64,000 nt of DNA from the NCBI GenBank assembly GCA_029721435.1, contig CM056582.1, positions 37,220,611 through 37,284,610 on the forward strand, in the 5' to 3' direction. This DNA is from Gymnothorax reevesii. Taxonomy: Eukaryota > Chordata > Actinopteri > Anguilliformes > Muraenidae. This document shows, piece after piece, positions 34,782-47,442 of the stretch; the stretch's first letter is position 1; every line of letters begins with the position of its first letter. The notes beneath the pieces are model-generated. The model was not told where the DNA came from. It saw only the letters and a program-made list of their open reading frames with translations, and did not search any database. The position numbers were made by a program, and so were the translations under genes.

Positions 34782-37700
34782 AGATCAGGGCCATGTTGGA
34801 ATAGTGTTTTTTGTCACGGAAAGTGGCTAACTTCTAGAAAATGAGCTGGAAGTGTATACACGGCAGCCATGAGAAGTGTATTCCAGTTTTGTAAATGTAA
34901 AGAAAAGGTGCTTCAATGCTTCCTAACGTATCACCTTTGACATAGGGTACTGAAACCATTCTTCATAAAAACAAAGGTGATAACGCCATCCAGCCATTCA
35001 GTGTGGCTGAACCATTTAAAGTGACGACCATCCATACGGGCAATCACAAAAAACAAAGGAACGTGATGGGCAAGAATGGCATGATCAAGTTGGCCAGTAA
35101 ATGCATTGGATTGTCGTAGCAGCACGGTTGTCTTCCTTAGCCGTTTTGAATTCCCCTTTACACCTCTCCTTTACCTCATGACATTATCCAATTGTGGTTG
35201 AAGAAACGTTTATGGACATTAGAGCATATGACGTCATTTTTTGTCTATTCAAATTCTGCAGCAAAGTTATATAACTTATCCTTTATATGCCATATGATTA
35301 GGTCACACGGTCAGGTTGAATTATACTAGTCCTTTAATTGAAGCCTCATGTTTTTTCAGGTTAATTTTTAAGAAACAGCTGTCTACTTTTAAAATGCACA
35401 CGCGTTAAAGTATTGTTAAGGGTCTCTTTAATCTTCTGAACCAAGGACTGACACCTTATCCATTCGATCACACAGTCAGTTTCCATGATGTCAGCTCCAT
35501 AGAATTAAAAACAGTAAAATGGACGATGTCATGGAGTTGTGGGGATCTGAAGGGAGCTTAAAATGGCCACCCTTATTGATAAGAAAGTATTCCTATTGTG
35601 ACACCTGTAAGGGAAGATCATAGAATTCCACAAAGGTTGGCCAGAATATGCAAGCAGCATAGGTAGTTTCACTCAAGTCTGCCCACTCTTTGATGCAATT
35701 GTCAGTGCCCTTTTACTACAGTGTTTGAATTCTATGGATAGCTTAAGGGAGTGTCAGCAGACTTTTATAATACTATCTTGTATTCACTATTGACACAATA
35801 GGGACTTTAAGCAAGGGCGGATTTTGCGACGGCTACGGCACCCGGATATAGATCTGCACTCCGCTGATCGAGACTGAAGCCGTTGTGCCGGCGTTCTTTG
35901 CCGTAGCAGGCTGATCTACCATGGGGAAAGAACCAATCTCACGTGGCCACTACAACGCTTGGTTCAGGAGATTGAAAATGTTTTCTATAATTGATTGTGA
36001 CACACTAAACATTATGTGTTTCAGTGGACTTTTCACACAGACACAGGATACTGTGTAAATTTCGCTGAGTAAAACCATAGTGAACAATTTTCTGCTGCAG
36101 GCTATATTCTCCCCTCATCCCAGCATGGCATACGGTACTTCATTTCTCTACCCTATAAACATCTATATTTACTCACATGTACATTAGTCTTTCTTCTACT
36201 GCTGTGCATGAAAAGTACACATATGATGTATATAAATGCACACTCCCATGCACTTTACCATTCATTTACACTCTGATTAGATGTGTGCTTTAATTGTCAA
36301 ACTTTACGTCTTTTTAAAATTGAATTGTTCAAAGTAAAGTTTATTAAAAAGATGCACATTTCTTTTGGTTATGCTCTGTTCCTGTACTTGGCATAATGAC
36401 AATAAATTTGAATATTGTAATCAAATATTAACTGTTTCCCATTTCCCCTAAATCTATGACATCTACTCCTTTTGCCAGTGGGAGCAGGCCAAATGAGCAC
36501 TCACACTGAATTAACTACTTTGCTGACAAACCCTGATTAAAATCCACTTTTGTTTAAAGTCTCTGCTGGATTTGACAGTGACAGCACCAGCACTTGAGAC
36601 ACTTTTTTCCAGGTGCCATAGGCATTGCAAAATCTGCCATTGTTGCTGGTCCAGATGAAATGCACAATTCCAACCACGAAGGGACTCGAACCCTCAGTCT
36701 TCTGATCCGAAGTCAGACACCTTATCCATTAGGCCGCGTGGTCATTGCATGACAAGGCTGACTCCGAACAGTGAGCTGTGAGAACTGACAGCGGTTGATC
36801 AGTGCCATGTCAAATAACCGCTGTCATGTTGAGTTAAACAGCCCTGTCATTGAAAAACTCTCATGCTCAATCACTCTCCAGATCCAAACTCAGGTGTTTC
36901 GACCGTATGGTCAGGCTGAGCAATGTTAGCCCCTTGACTGAAGTTTGGTGAGTTTTTTTCTCAGATTTCAGCGTTAGTAACACCAGCAAGATGATATGAA
37001 AAAACACCACCATCACACAACTATGCAAAGACTCAAGTCCTCAATCTTTTGATCCGGAGTCAGAAAGCTCCTCCATTAGGTGTCCTTTCATATTAGGTGA
37101 CATCATTGGGGTTGACTTATGTTATTCCCTTAAACAAAGCCTTGTGAGTGTTAGTTTCAAGTTTCTGTTGCAGAAACTGTGACCAAGTCGTGTTAACAAG
37201 TACCAGCTTAAAAGAAAGTTTTTGTCCGAGAAACAGCTGGCAAGTGACATTAAAAAGCACCGGCACTTAACAACCATGAATGGTCTCCAACTGTCAGTCT
37301 TAATACTTGAGTCAACTAAATTATCCAATATTTGCCTGATGTATTAGTTCACATGGTCAGGTTGAGTTTTGCTTGTCCCTTGACAGTGGTTTTGTGAGTT
37401 TTGTCAAGGTTCTTTCTAAAACCGCAGCCAGATAACATGAAAAACCACGACCAGAAGACACTTATGAAGGGACTCAGATCCTCAATGTTCTGGCTCAAAG
37501 TCAGAAACCTCACCTATTAGTTTGCTTTCATACATTACTACTACTATGTTACATTCAAAAGCTCTGTTATTGAACAAGGTATGCTCAATTACCTTATCCA
37601 AACTCAGGTGCCCTGTGTATCGGACCGTAAAAAACAGCTTGCAAGTGATATAAACACAAGTGTCAAACAAGCAAGAAGGGACTAAAGTCCTTCGTCTTCA

Positions 37701-37946
37701 GATCCGTAGTCAGGAATTTCTCCATTAGGGGCCCTTCATATTAGGTAACATCATATGACTGAATTGCTTTATTGTCATGAAGAAAAGGTTCCAAGTTCTT
37801 TAACTGGTTTCTTTTGACGAAACAGCTACCAGTTCATATTAACAAGCACCAACTTTAAAGAAAGTTTTTATGTAGGAAATACCGCAAGATACATTAACAA
37901 GCACCCCCATGAAACACCCTTGAAGGTTCTCCAACAATCAATCCGA
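34782..37946. repeat. Unit 12
   Basis: Full copy of 3165 bp. It has private changes at 35610-35655 ('cacctgtaagg', 'ccagaatatgcaagc'). The right part carries the 'ccggcactta' haplotype. Confidence 0.97.
36671..36743 (-). tRNA. tRNA-Arg(UCG) with altered base 8 (unit 12)
   Basis: All stems pair and the anticodon is UCG, but the near-invariant U8 is C (so the A box begins with C) and C25 is U (G10:U25 wobble). U8 normally pairs with A14 in the tertiary core, so both transcription and folding may be weakened. Confidence 0.78.
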
Positions 37947-40900
37947 AGATCAGGGCCATGTTGGAATAGTGTTTTTTGTCACGGAAAGTGGCTAACTTCT
38001 AGAAAATGAGCTGGAAGTGTATACACGGCAGCCATGAGAAGTGTATTCCAGTTTTGTAAATGTAAAGAAAAGGTGCTTCAATGCTTCCTAACGTATCACC
38101 TTTGACATAGGGTACTGAAACCATTCTTCATAAAAACAAAGGTGATAACGCCATCCAGCCATTCAGTGTGGCTGAACCATTTAAAGTGACGACCATCCAT
38201 ACGGGCAATCACAAAAAACAAAGGAACGTGATGGGCAAGAATGGCATGATCAAGTTGGCCAGTAAATGCATTGGATTGTCGTAGCAGCACGGTTGTCTTC
38301 CTTAGCCGTTTTGAATTCCCCTTTACACCTCTCCTTTACCTCATGACATTATCCAATTGTGGTTGAAGAAACGTTTATGGACATTAGAGCATATGACGTC
38401 ATTTTTTGTCTATTCAAATTCTGCAGCAAAGTTATATAACTTATCCTTTATATGCCATATGATTAGGTCACACGGTCAGGTTGAATTATACTAGTCCTTT
38501 AATTGAAGCCTCATGTTTTTTCAGGTTAATTTTTAAGAAACAGCTGTCTACTTTTAAAATGCACACGCGTTAAAGTATTGTTAAGGGTCTCTTTAATCTT
38601 CTGAACCAAGGACTGACACCTTATCCATTCGATCACACAGTCAGTTTCCATGATGTCAGCTCCATAGAATTAAAAACAGTAAAATGGACGATGTCATGGA
38701 GTTGTGGGGATCTGAAGGGAGCTTAAAATGGCCACCCTTATTGATAAGAAAGTATTCCTATTGTGACACCTGAAAGGGAAGATCATAGAATTCCACAAAG
38801 GTTGGCCAGTATATACAAGCACCATAGGTAGTTTCACTCAAGTCTGCCCACTCTTTGATGCAATTGTCAGTGCCCTTTTACTACAGTGTTTGAATTCTAT
38901 GGATAGCTTAAGGGAGTGTCAGCAGACTTTTATAATACTATCTTGTATTCACTATTGACACAATAGGGACTTTAAGCAAGGGCGGATTTTGCGACGGCTA
39001 CGGCACCCGGATATAGATCTGCACTCCGCTGATCGAGACTGAAGCCGTTGTGCCGGCGTTCTTTGCCGTAGCAGGCTGATCTACCATGGGGAAAGAACCA
39101 ATCTCACGTGGCCACTACAATGCTTGGTTCAGGAGATTGAAAATGTTTTCTATAATTGATTGTGACACACTAAACATTATGTGTTTCAGTGGACTTTTCA
39201 CACAGACACAGGATACTGTGTAAATTTCGCTGAGTAAAACCATAGTGAACAATTTTCTGCTGCAGGCTATATTCTCCCCTCATCCCAGCATGGCATACGG
39301 TACTTAATTTCTCTACCCTATAAACATCTATATTTACTCACATGTACATTAGTCTTTCTTCTACTGCTGTGCATGAAAAGTACACATATGATGTATATAA
39401 ATGCACACTCCCATGCACTTTACCATTCATTTACACTCTGATTAGATGTGTGCTTTAATTGTCAAACTTTACGTCTTTTTAAAATTGAATTGTTCAAAGT
39501 AAAGTTTATTAAAAAGATGCACATTTCTTTTGGTTATGCTCTGTTCCTGTACTTGGCATAATGACAATAAATTTGAATATTGTAATCAAATATTAACTGT
39601 TTCCCATTTCCCCTAAATCTATAACATCTACTCCTTTTGCCAGTGGGAGCAGGCCAAATGAGCACTCACACTGAATTAACTACTTTGCTGACAAACCCTG
39701 ATTAAAATCCACTTTTGTTTAAAGTCTCTGCTGGATTTGACAGTGACAGCACCAGCACTTGAGACACTTTTTTCCAGGTACCATAGGCATTGCAAAATCT
39801 GCCATTGTTGCTGGTCCAGATGAAACGCACAATTCCAACCACGAAGGGACTCGAATTCTCAGTCTTCTGATCCGAAGTCAGACGCCTTATCCATTAGGTC
39901 ACATGGTCATTGCATGACAAGGCTGACTCCGAACAGTGAGCTGTGAGAACTGACAGCGGTTGATCAGTGCCATGTCAAATAACCGCTGTCATGTTGAGTT
40001 AAACAGCCCTGTCATTGAAAAACTCTCATGCTCAATCACTCTCCAGATCCAAACTCAGGTGTTTCGACCGTATGGTCAGGCTGAGCAATGTTAGCCCCTT
40101 GACTGAAGTTTGGTGAGTTTTTTTCTCAGATTTCAGTGTTAGTAACACCAGCAAGATGATATGAAAAAACACCACCATCACACAACTATGCAAAGACTCA
40201 AGTCCTCAATCTTTTGATCCGGAGTCAGAAAGCTCCTCCATTAGGTGTCCTTTCATATTAGGTGACATCATTGGGGTTGACTTATGTTATTCCCTTAAAC
40301 AAAGCCTTGTGAGTGTTAGTTTCAAGTTTCTGTTGCAGAAACTGTGACCAAGTCGTGTTAACAAGTACCAGCTTAAAAGAAAGTTTTTGTCCGAGAAACA
40401 GCTGGCAAGTGACATTAAAAAGCACCAGCACTAAACAACCATGAATGGTCTCCAACTGTCAGTCTTAATACTTGAGTCAACTAAATTATCCAATATTTGC
40501 CTGATGTATTAGTTCACATGGTCAGGTTGAGTTTTGCTTGTCCCTTGACAGTGGTTTTGTGAGTTTTGTCAAGGTTCTTTCTAAAACCGCAGCCAGATAA
40601 CATGAAAAACCACGACCAGAAGACACTTATGAAGGGACTCAGATCCTCAATGTTCTGGCTCAAAGTCAGAAACCTCACCTATTAGTTTGCTTTCATACAT
40701 TACTACTACTATGTTACATTCAAAAGCTCTGTTATTGAACAAGGTATGCTCAATTACCTTATCCAAAATCAGGTGCCCTGTGTATCGGACCGTAAAAAAC
40801 AGCTTGCAAGTGATATAAACACAAGTGTCAAACAAGCAAGAAGGGACTAAAGTCCTTCGTCTTCAGATCCGTAGTCAGGAATTTCTCCATTAGGGGCCCT

Positions 40901-41111
40901 TCATATTAGGTAACATCATATGACTGAATTGCTTTATTGTCATGAAGAAAAGGTTCCAAGTTCTTTAACTGGTTTCTTTTGACGAAACAGCTACCAGTTC
41001 ATATTAACAAGCACCAACTTTAAAGAAAGTTTTTATGTAGGAAATACCGCAAGATACATTAACAAGCACCCCCATGAAACACCCTTGAAGGTTCTCCAAC
41101 AATCAATCCGA
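37947..41111. repeat. Unit 13
   Basis: Full copy of 3165 bp. It is the first unit with 'acttaatttctc' (about 39303) in place of 'acttcatttctc', a change also seen in units 15-20. Its tRNA decay pattern is close to that of unit 15. Confidence 0.97.
39836..39908 (-). pseudogene. Decayed tRNA-Arg(UCG) (unit 13)
   Basis: Anticodon arm intact with UCG. D stem A10:C25, T stem A52:C62 and A53:C61, and U6:G67 in the acceptor. The B box reads AATTCGAGTCC, with both leading Gs lost. Probably a pseudogene. Confidence 0.82.
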
Positions 41112-44100
41112 AGATCAGGGCCATGTTGGAATAGTGTTTTTTGTCACGGAAAGTGGCTAACTTCTAGAAAATGAGCTGGAAGTGTATACACGGCAGCCAT
41201 GAGAAGTGTATTCCAGTTTTGTAAATGTAAAGAAAAGGTGCTTCAATGCTTCCTAACGTATCACCTTTGACATAGGGTACACGAAACCATTCTTCATAAA
41301 AACAAAGGTGATAACGCCATCCAGCCATTCAGTGTGGCTGAACCATTTAAAGTGACGACCATCCATACGGGCAATCACAAAAAACAAAGGAACGTGATGG
41401 GCAAGAATGGCATGATCAAGTTGGCCAGTAAATGCATTGGATTGTCGTAGCAGCACGGTTGTCTTCCTTAGCCGTTTTGAATTCCCCTTTACACCTCTCC
41501 TTTACCTCATGACATTATCCAATTGTGGTTGAAGAAACGTTTATGGACATTAGAGCATATGACGTCATTTTTTGTCTATTCAAATTCTGCAGCAAAGTTA
41601 TATAACTTATCCTTTATATGCCATATGATTAGGTCACACGGTCAGGTTGAATTATACTAGTCCTTTAATTGAAGCCTCATGTTTTTTCAGGTTAATTTTT
41701 AAGAAACAGCTGTCTACTTTTAAAATGCACACGCGTTAAAGTATTGTTAAGGGTCTCTTTAATCTTCTGAACCAAGGACTGACACCTTATCCATTCGATC
41801 ACACAGTCAGTTTCCATGATGTCAGCTCCATAGAATTAAAAACAGTAAAATGGACGATGTCATGGAGTTGTGGGGATCTGAAGGGAGCTTAAAATGGCCA
41901 CCCTTATTGATAAGAAAGTATTCCTATTGTGACACCTGAAAGGGAAGATCATAGAATTCCACAAAGGTTGGCCAGTATATACAAGCAGCATAGGTAGTTT
42001 CACTCAAGTCTGCCCACTCTTTGATGCAATTGTCAGTGCCCTTTTACTACAGTGTTTGAATTCTATGGATAGCTTAAGGGAGTGTCAGCAGACTTTTATA
42101 ATACTATCTTGTATTCACTATTGACACAATAGGGACTTTAAGCAAGGGCGGATTTTGCGACGGCTACGGCACCCGGATATAGATCTGCACTCCGCTGATC
42201 GAGACTGAAGCCGTTGTGCCGGCGTTCTTTGCCGTAGCAGGCTGATCTACCATGGGGAAAGAACCAATCTCACGTGGCCACTACAACGCTTGGTTCAGGA
42301 GATAGAAAATGTTTTCTATAATTGATTGTGACACACTAAACATTATGTGTTTCAGTGGACTTTTCACACAGACACAGGATACTGTGTAAATTTCGCTGAG
42401 TGAAACCATAGTGAACAACTTTCTGCTGCAGGCTATATTCTCCCCTCATCCCAGCATGGCATACGGTACTTCATTTCTCTACCCTATAAACATCTATATT
42501 TACTCACATGTACATTAGTCTTTCTTCTACTGCTGTGCATGAAAAGTACACGTATGATGTATATAAATGCACACCCCCATGCACTTTACCATTCATTTAC
42601 ACTCTGATTAGATGTGTGCTTTAATTGTCAAACTTTACGTCTTTTTAAAATTGAATTGTTCAAAGTAAAGTTTATTAAAAAGATGCACATTTCTTTTGGT
42701 TATGCTCTGTTCCTGTACTTGGCATAATGACAATAAATTTGAATATTGTAATCAAATATTGACTGTTCCCCATTTCCCCTAAATCTATGACATCTACTCC
42801 TTTTGCCAGTGGGAGCAGGACAAATGAGCACTCACACTGAATTAACTACTTTGCTGACAAACCCTGATTAAAATCCACTGTTGTTTAAAGTCTCTGCTGG
42901 ATTTGACAGTGACAGCACCAGCACTTGAGACACTTTTTTCCAGGTACCATAGGCATTGCAAAATCTGCCATTGTTGCTGGACCAGATGAAATGCACAATT
43001 CCAACCACGAAGGGACTCGAACCCTCAGTCTTCTGATCCGAAGTCAGACGCCTTATCCATTAGGCCACGTGGTCATTGCATGACAAGGTTGACTCCGAAC
43101 AGTGAGCTGTGAGAACTGACAGCGGTTGATCAGTGCCATGTCAAATAACCGCTGTCATGTTGAGTTAACCAGCCCTGTCATTGAAAAACTCTCATGCTCA
43201 ATCACTCTCCAGATCCAAACTCAGGTGTTTCGACCGTATGGTCAGGCTGAGCAATGTTAGCCCCTTGACTGAAGTTTGGTGAGTTTTTTTCTCAGATTTC
43301 AGTGTTAGTAACACCAGCAAGATGATATGAAAAAACACCACCATCACACAACTATGCAAAGACTCAAGTCCTCAATCTTTTGATCCGGAGTCAGAAAGCT
43401 CCTCCATTAGGTGTCCTTTCATATTAGGTGACATCATTGGGGTTGACTTATGTTATTCCCTTAAACAAAGCCTTGTGAGTGTTAGTTTCAAGTTTCTGTT
43501 GCAGAAACTGTGACCAAGTCGTGTTAACAAGTACCAGCTTAAAAGAAAGTTTTTGTCCGAGAAACAGCTGGCAAGTGACATTAAAAAGCACCGGCACTTA
43601 ACAACCATGAATGGTCTCCAACTGTCAGTCTTAATACTTGAGTCAACTAAATTATCCAATATTTGCCTGATGTATTAGTTCACATGGTCAGGTTGAGTTT
43701 TGCTTGTCCCTTGACAGTGGTTTTGTGAGTTTTGTCAAGGTTCTTTCTAAAACCGCAGCCAGATAACATGAAAAACCACGACCAGAAGACACTTATGAAG
43801 GGACTCAGATCCTCAATGCTCTGGCTCAAAGTCAGAAACCTCACCTATTAGTTTGCTTTCATACATTACTACTACTATGTTACATTCAAAAGCTCTGTTA
43901 TTGAACAAGGTATGCTCAATTACCTTATCCAAAATCAGGTGCCCTGTGTATCGGACCGTAAAAAACAGCTTGCAAGTGATATAAACACAAGTGTCAAACA
44001 AGCAAGAAGGGACTAAAGTCCTTCGTCTTCAGATCCGTAGTCAGGAATTTCTCCATTAGGGGCCCTTCATATTAGGTAACATCATATGACTGAATTTCTT

Positions 44101-44277
44101 TATTGTCATGAAGAAAAGGTTCCAAGTTCTTTAACTGGTTTCTTTTGACGAAACAGCTACCAGTTCATATTAACAAGCACCAACTTTAAAGAAAGTTTTT
44201 ATGTAGGAAATACCGCAAGATACATTAACAAGCACCCCCATGAAACACCCTTGAAGGTTCTCCAACAATCAATCCGA
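41112..44277. repeat. Unit 14
   Basis: Full copy of 3166 bp with an intact tRNA. The middle matches units 8 and 11, then diverges at 'aaatattgactgttcccc' (about 42758). Its right end breaks an otherwise linked haplotype. Confidence 0.97.
43002..43074 (-). tRNA. Intact tRNA-Arg(UCG) (unit 14)
   Basis: Identical to the unit 8 gene: complete cloverleaf, UCG anticodon, canonical A and B boxes. Confidence 0.95.
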
Positions 44278-47200
44278 AGATCAGGGCCATGTTGGAATAG
44301 TGTTTTTTGTCACGGAAAGTGGCTAACTTCTAGAAAATGAGCTGGAAGTGTATACACGGCAGCCATGAGAAGTGTATTCCAGTTTTGTAAATGTAAAGAA
44401 AAGGTGCTTCAATGCTTCCTAACGTATCACCTTTGACATAGGGTACTGAAACCATTCTTCATAAAAACAAAGGTGATAACGCCATCCAGCCATTCAGTGT
44501 GGCTGAACCATTTAAAGTGACGACCATCCATACGGGCAATCACAAAAAACAAAGGAACGTGATGGGCAAGAATGGCATGATCAAGTTGGCCAGTAAATGC
44601 ATTGGATTGTCGTAGCAGCACGGTTGTCTTCCTTAGCCGTTTTGAATTCCCCTTTACACCTCTCCTTTACCTCATGACATTATCCAATTGTGGTTGAAGA
44701 AACGTTTATGGACATTAGAGCATATGACGTCATTTTTTGTCTATTCAAATTCTGCAGCAAAGTTATATAACTTATCCTTTATATGCCATATGATTAGGTC
44801 ACACGGTCAGGTTGAATTATACTAGTCCTTTAATTGAAGCCTCATGTTTTTTCAGGTTAATTTTTAAGAAACAGCTGTCTACTTTTAAAATGCACACGCG
44901 TTAAAGTATTGTTAAGGGTCTCTTTAATCTTCTGAACCAAGGACTGACACCTTATCCATTCGATCACACAGTCAGTTTCCATGATGTCAGCTCCATAGAA
45001 TTAAAAACAGTAAAATGGACGATGTCATGGAGTTGTGGGGATCTGAAGGGAGCTTAAAATGGCCACCCTTATTGATAAGAAAGTATTCCTATTGTGACAC
45101 CTGAAAGGGAAGATCATAGAATTCCACAAAGGTTGGCCAGTATATACAAGCAGCATAGGTAGTTTCACTCAAGTCTGCCCACTCTTTGATGCAATTGTCA
45201 GTGCCCTTTTACTACAGTGTTTGAATTCTATGGATAGCTTAAGGGAGTGTCAGCAGACTTTTATAATACTATCTTGTATTCACTATTGACACAATAGGGA
45301 CTTTAAGCAAGGGCGGATTTTGCGACGGCTACGGCACCCGGATATAGATCTGCACTCCGCTGATCGAGACTGAAGCCGTTGTGCCGGCGTTCTTTGCCGT
45401 AGCAGGCTGATCTACCATGGGGAAAGAACCAATCTCATGTGGCCACTACAATGCTTGGTTCAGGAGATTGAAAATGTTTTCTATAATTGATTGTGACACA
45501 TTAAACATTATGTGTTTCAGTGGACTTTTCACACAGACACAGGATACTGTGTAAATTTCGCTGAGTAAAACCATAGTGAACAATTTTCTGCTGCAGGCTA
45601 TATTCTCCCCTCATCCCAGCATGGCATACGGTACTTAATTTCTCTACCCTATAAATATCTATATTTACTCACATGTACATTAGTCTTTCTTCTACTGCTG
45701 TGCATGAAAAGTACACATATGATGTATATAAATGCACACTCCCATGCACTTTACCATTCATTTACACTCTGATTAGATGTGTGCTTTAATTGTCAAACTT
45801 TACGTCTTTTTAAAATTGAATTGTTCAAAGTAAAGTTTATTAAAAAGATGCACATTTCTTTTGGTTATGCTCTGTTCCTGTACTTGGCATAATGACAATA
45901 AATTTGAATATTGTAATCAAATATTAACTGTTTCCCATTTCCCCTAAATCTATAACATCTACTCCTTTTGCCAGTGGGAGCAGGCCAAATGAGCACTCAC
46001 ACTGAATTAACTACTTTGCTGACAAACCCTGATTAAAATCCACTTTTGTTTAAAGTCTCTGCTGGATTTGACAGTGACAGCACCAGCACTTGAGACACTT
46101 TTTTCCAGGTACCATAGGCATTGCAAAATCTGCCATTGTTGCTGGTCCAGATGAAACGCACAATTCCAACCACGAAGGGACTCGAATTCTCAGTCTTCTG
46201 ATCCGAAGTCAGACGCCTTATCCATTAGGCCACATGGTCATTGCATGACAAGGCTGACTCCGAACAGTGAGCTGTGAGAACTGACAGCGGTTGATCAGTG
46301 CCATGTCAAATAACCGCTGTCATGTTGAGTTAAACAGCCCTGTCATTGAAAAACTCTCATGCTCAATCACTCTCCAGATCCAAACTCAGGTGTTTCTACC
46401 GTATGGTCAGGCTGAGCAATGTTAGCCCCTTGACTGAAGTTTGGTGAGTTTTTTTCTCAGATTTCAGTGTTAGTAACACCAGCAAGATGATATGAAAAAA
46501 CACCACCATCACACAACTATGCAAAGACTCAAGTCCTCAATCTTTTGATCCGGAGTCAGAAAGCTCCTCCATTAGGTGTCCTTTCATATTAGGTGACATC
46601 ATTGGGGTTGACTTATGTTATTCCCTTAAACAAAGCCTTGTGAGTGTTAGTTTCAAGTTTCTGTTGCAGAAACTGTGACCAAGTCGTGTTAACAAGTACC
46701 AGCTTAAAAGAAAGTTTTTGTCCGAGAAACAGCTGGCAAGTGACATTAAAAAGCACCAGCACTAAACAACCATGAATGGTCTCCAACTGTCAGTCTTAAT
46801 ACTTGAGTCAACTAAATTATCCAATATTTGCCTGATGTATTAGTTCACATGGTCAGGTTGAGTTTTGCTTGTCCCTTGACAGTGGTTTTGTGAGTTTTGT
46901 CAAGGTTCTTTCTAAAACCGCAGCCAGATAACATGAAAAACCACGACCAGAAGACACTTATGAAGGGACTCAGATCCTCAATGTTCTGGCTCAAAGTCAG
47001 AAACCTCACCTATTAGTTTGCTTTCATACATTACTACTACTATGTTACATTCAAAAGCTCTGTTATTGAACAAGGTATGCTCAATTACCTTATCCAAAAT
47101 CAGGTGCCCTGTGTATCGGACCGTAAAAAACAGCTTGCAAGTGATATAAACACAAGTGTCAAACAAGCAAGAAGGGACTAAAGTCCTTCGTCTTCAGATC

Positions 47201-47442
47201 CGTAGTCAGGAATTTCTCCATTAGGGGCCCTTCATATTAGGTAACATCATATGACTGAATTGCTTTATTGTCATGAAGAAAAGGTTCCAAGTTCTTTAAC
47301 TGGTTTCTTTTGACGAAACAGCTACCAGTTCATATTAACAAGCACCAACTTTAAAGAAAGTTTTTATTTAGGAAATACCGCAAGATACATTAACAAGCAC
47401 CCCCATGAAACACCCTTGAAGGTTCTCCAACAATCAATCCGA
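44278..47442. repeat. Unit 15
   Basis: Full copy of 3165 bp, close to unit 13 (same 'gaattctc' T-arm decay and 'acttaatttctc'). Confidence 0.97.
46167..46239 (-). pseudogene. Decayed tRNA-Arg(UCG) (unit 15)
   Basis: Like unit 13 in the T arm (A52:C62, A53:C61, B box AATTCGAGTCC) and U6:G67, but its D stem is intact. UCG anticodon. Confidence 0.8.
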
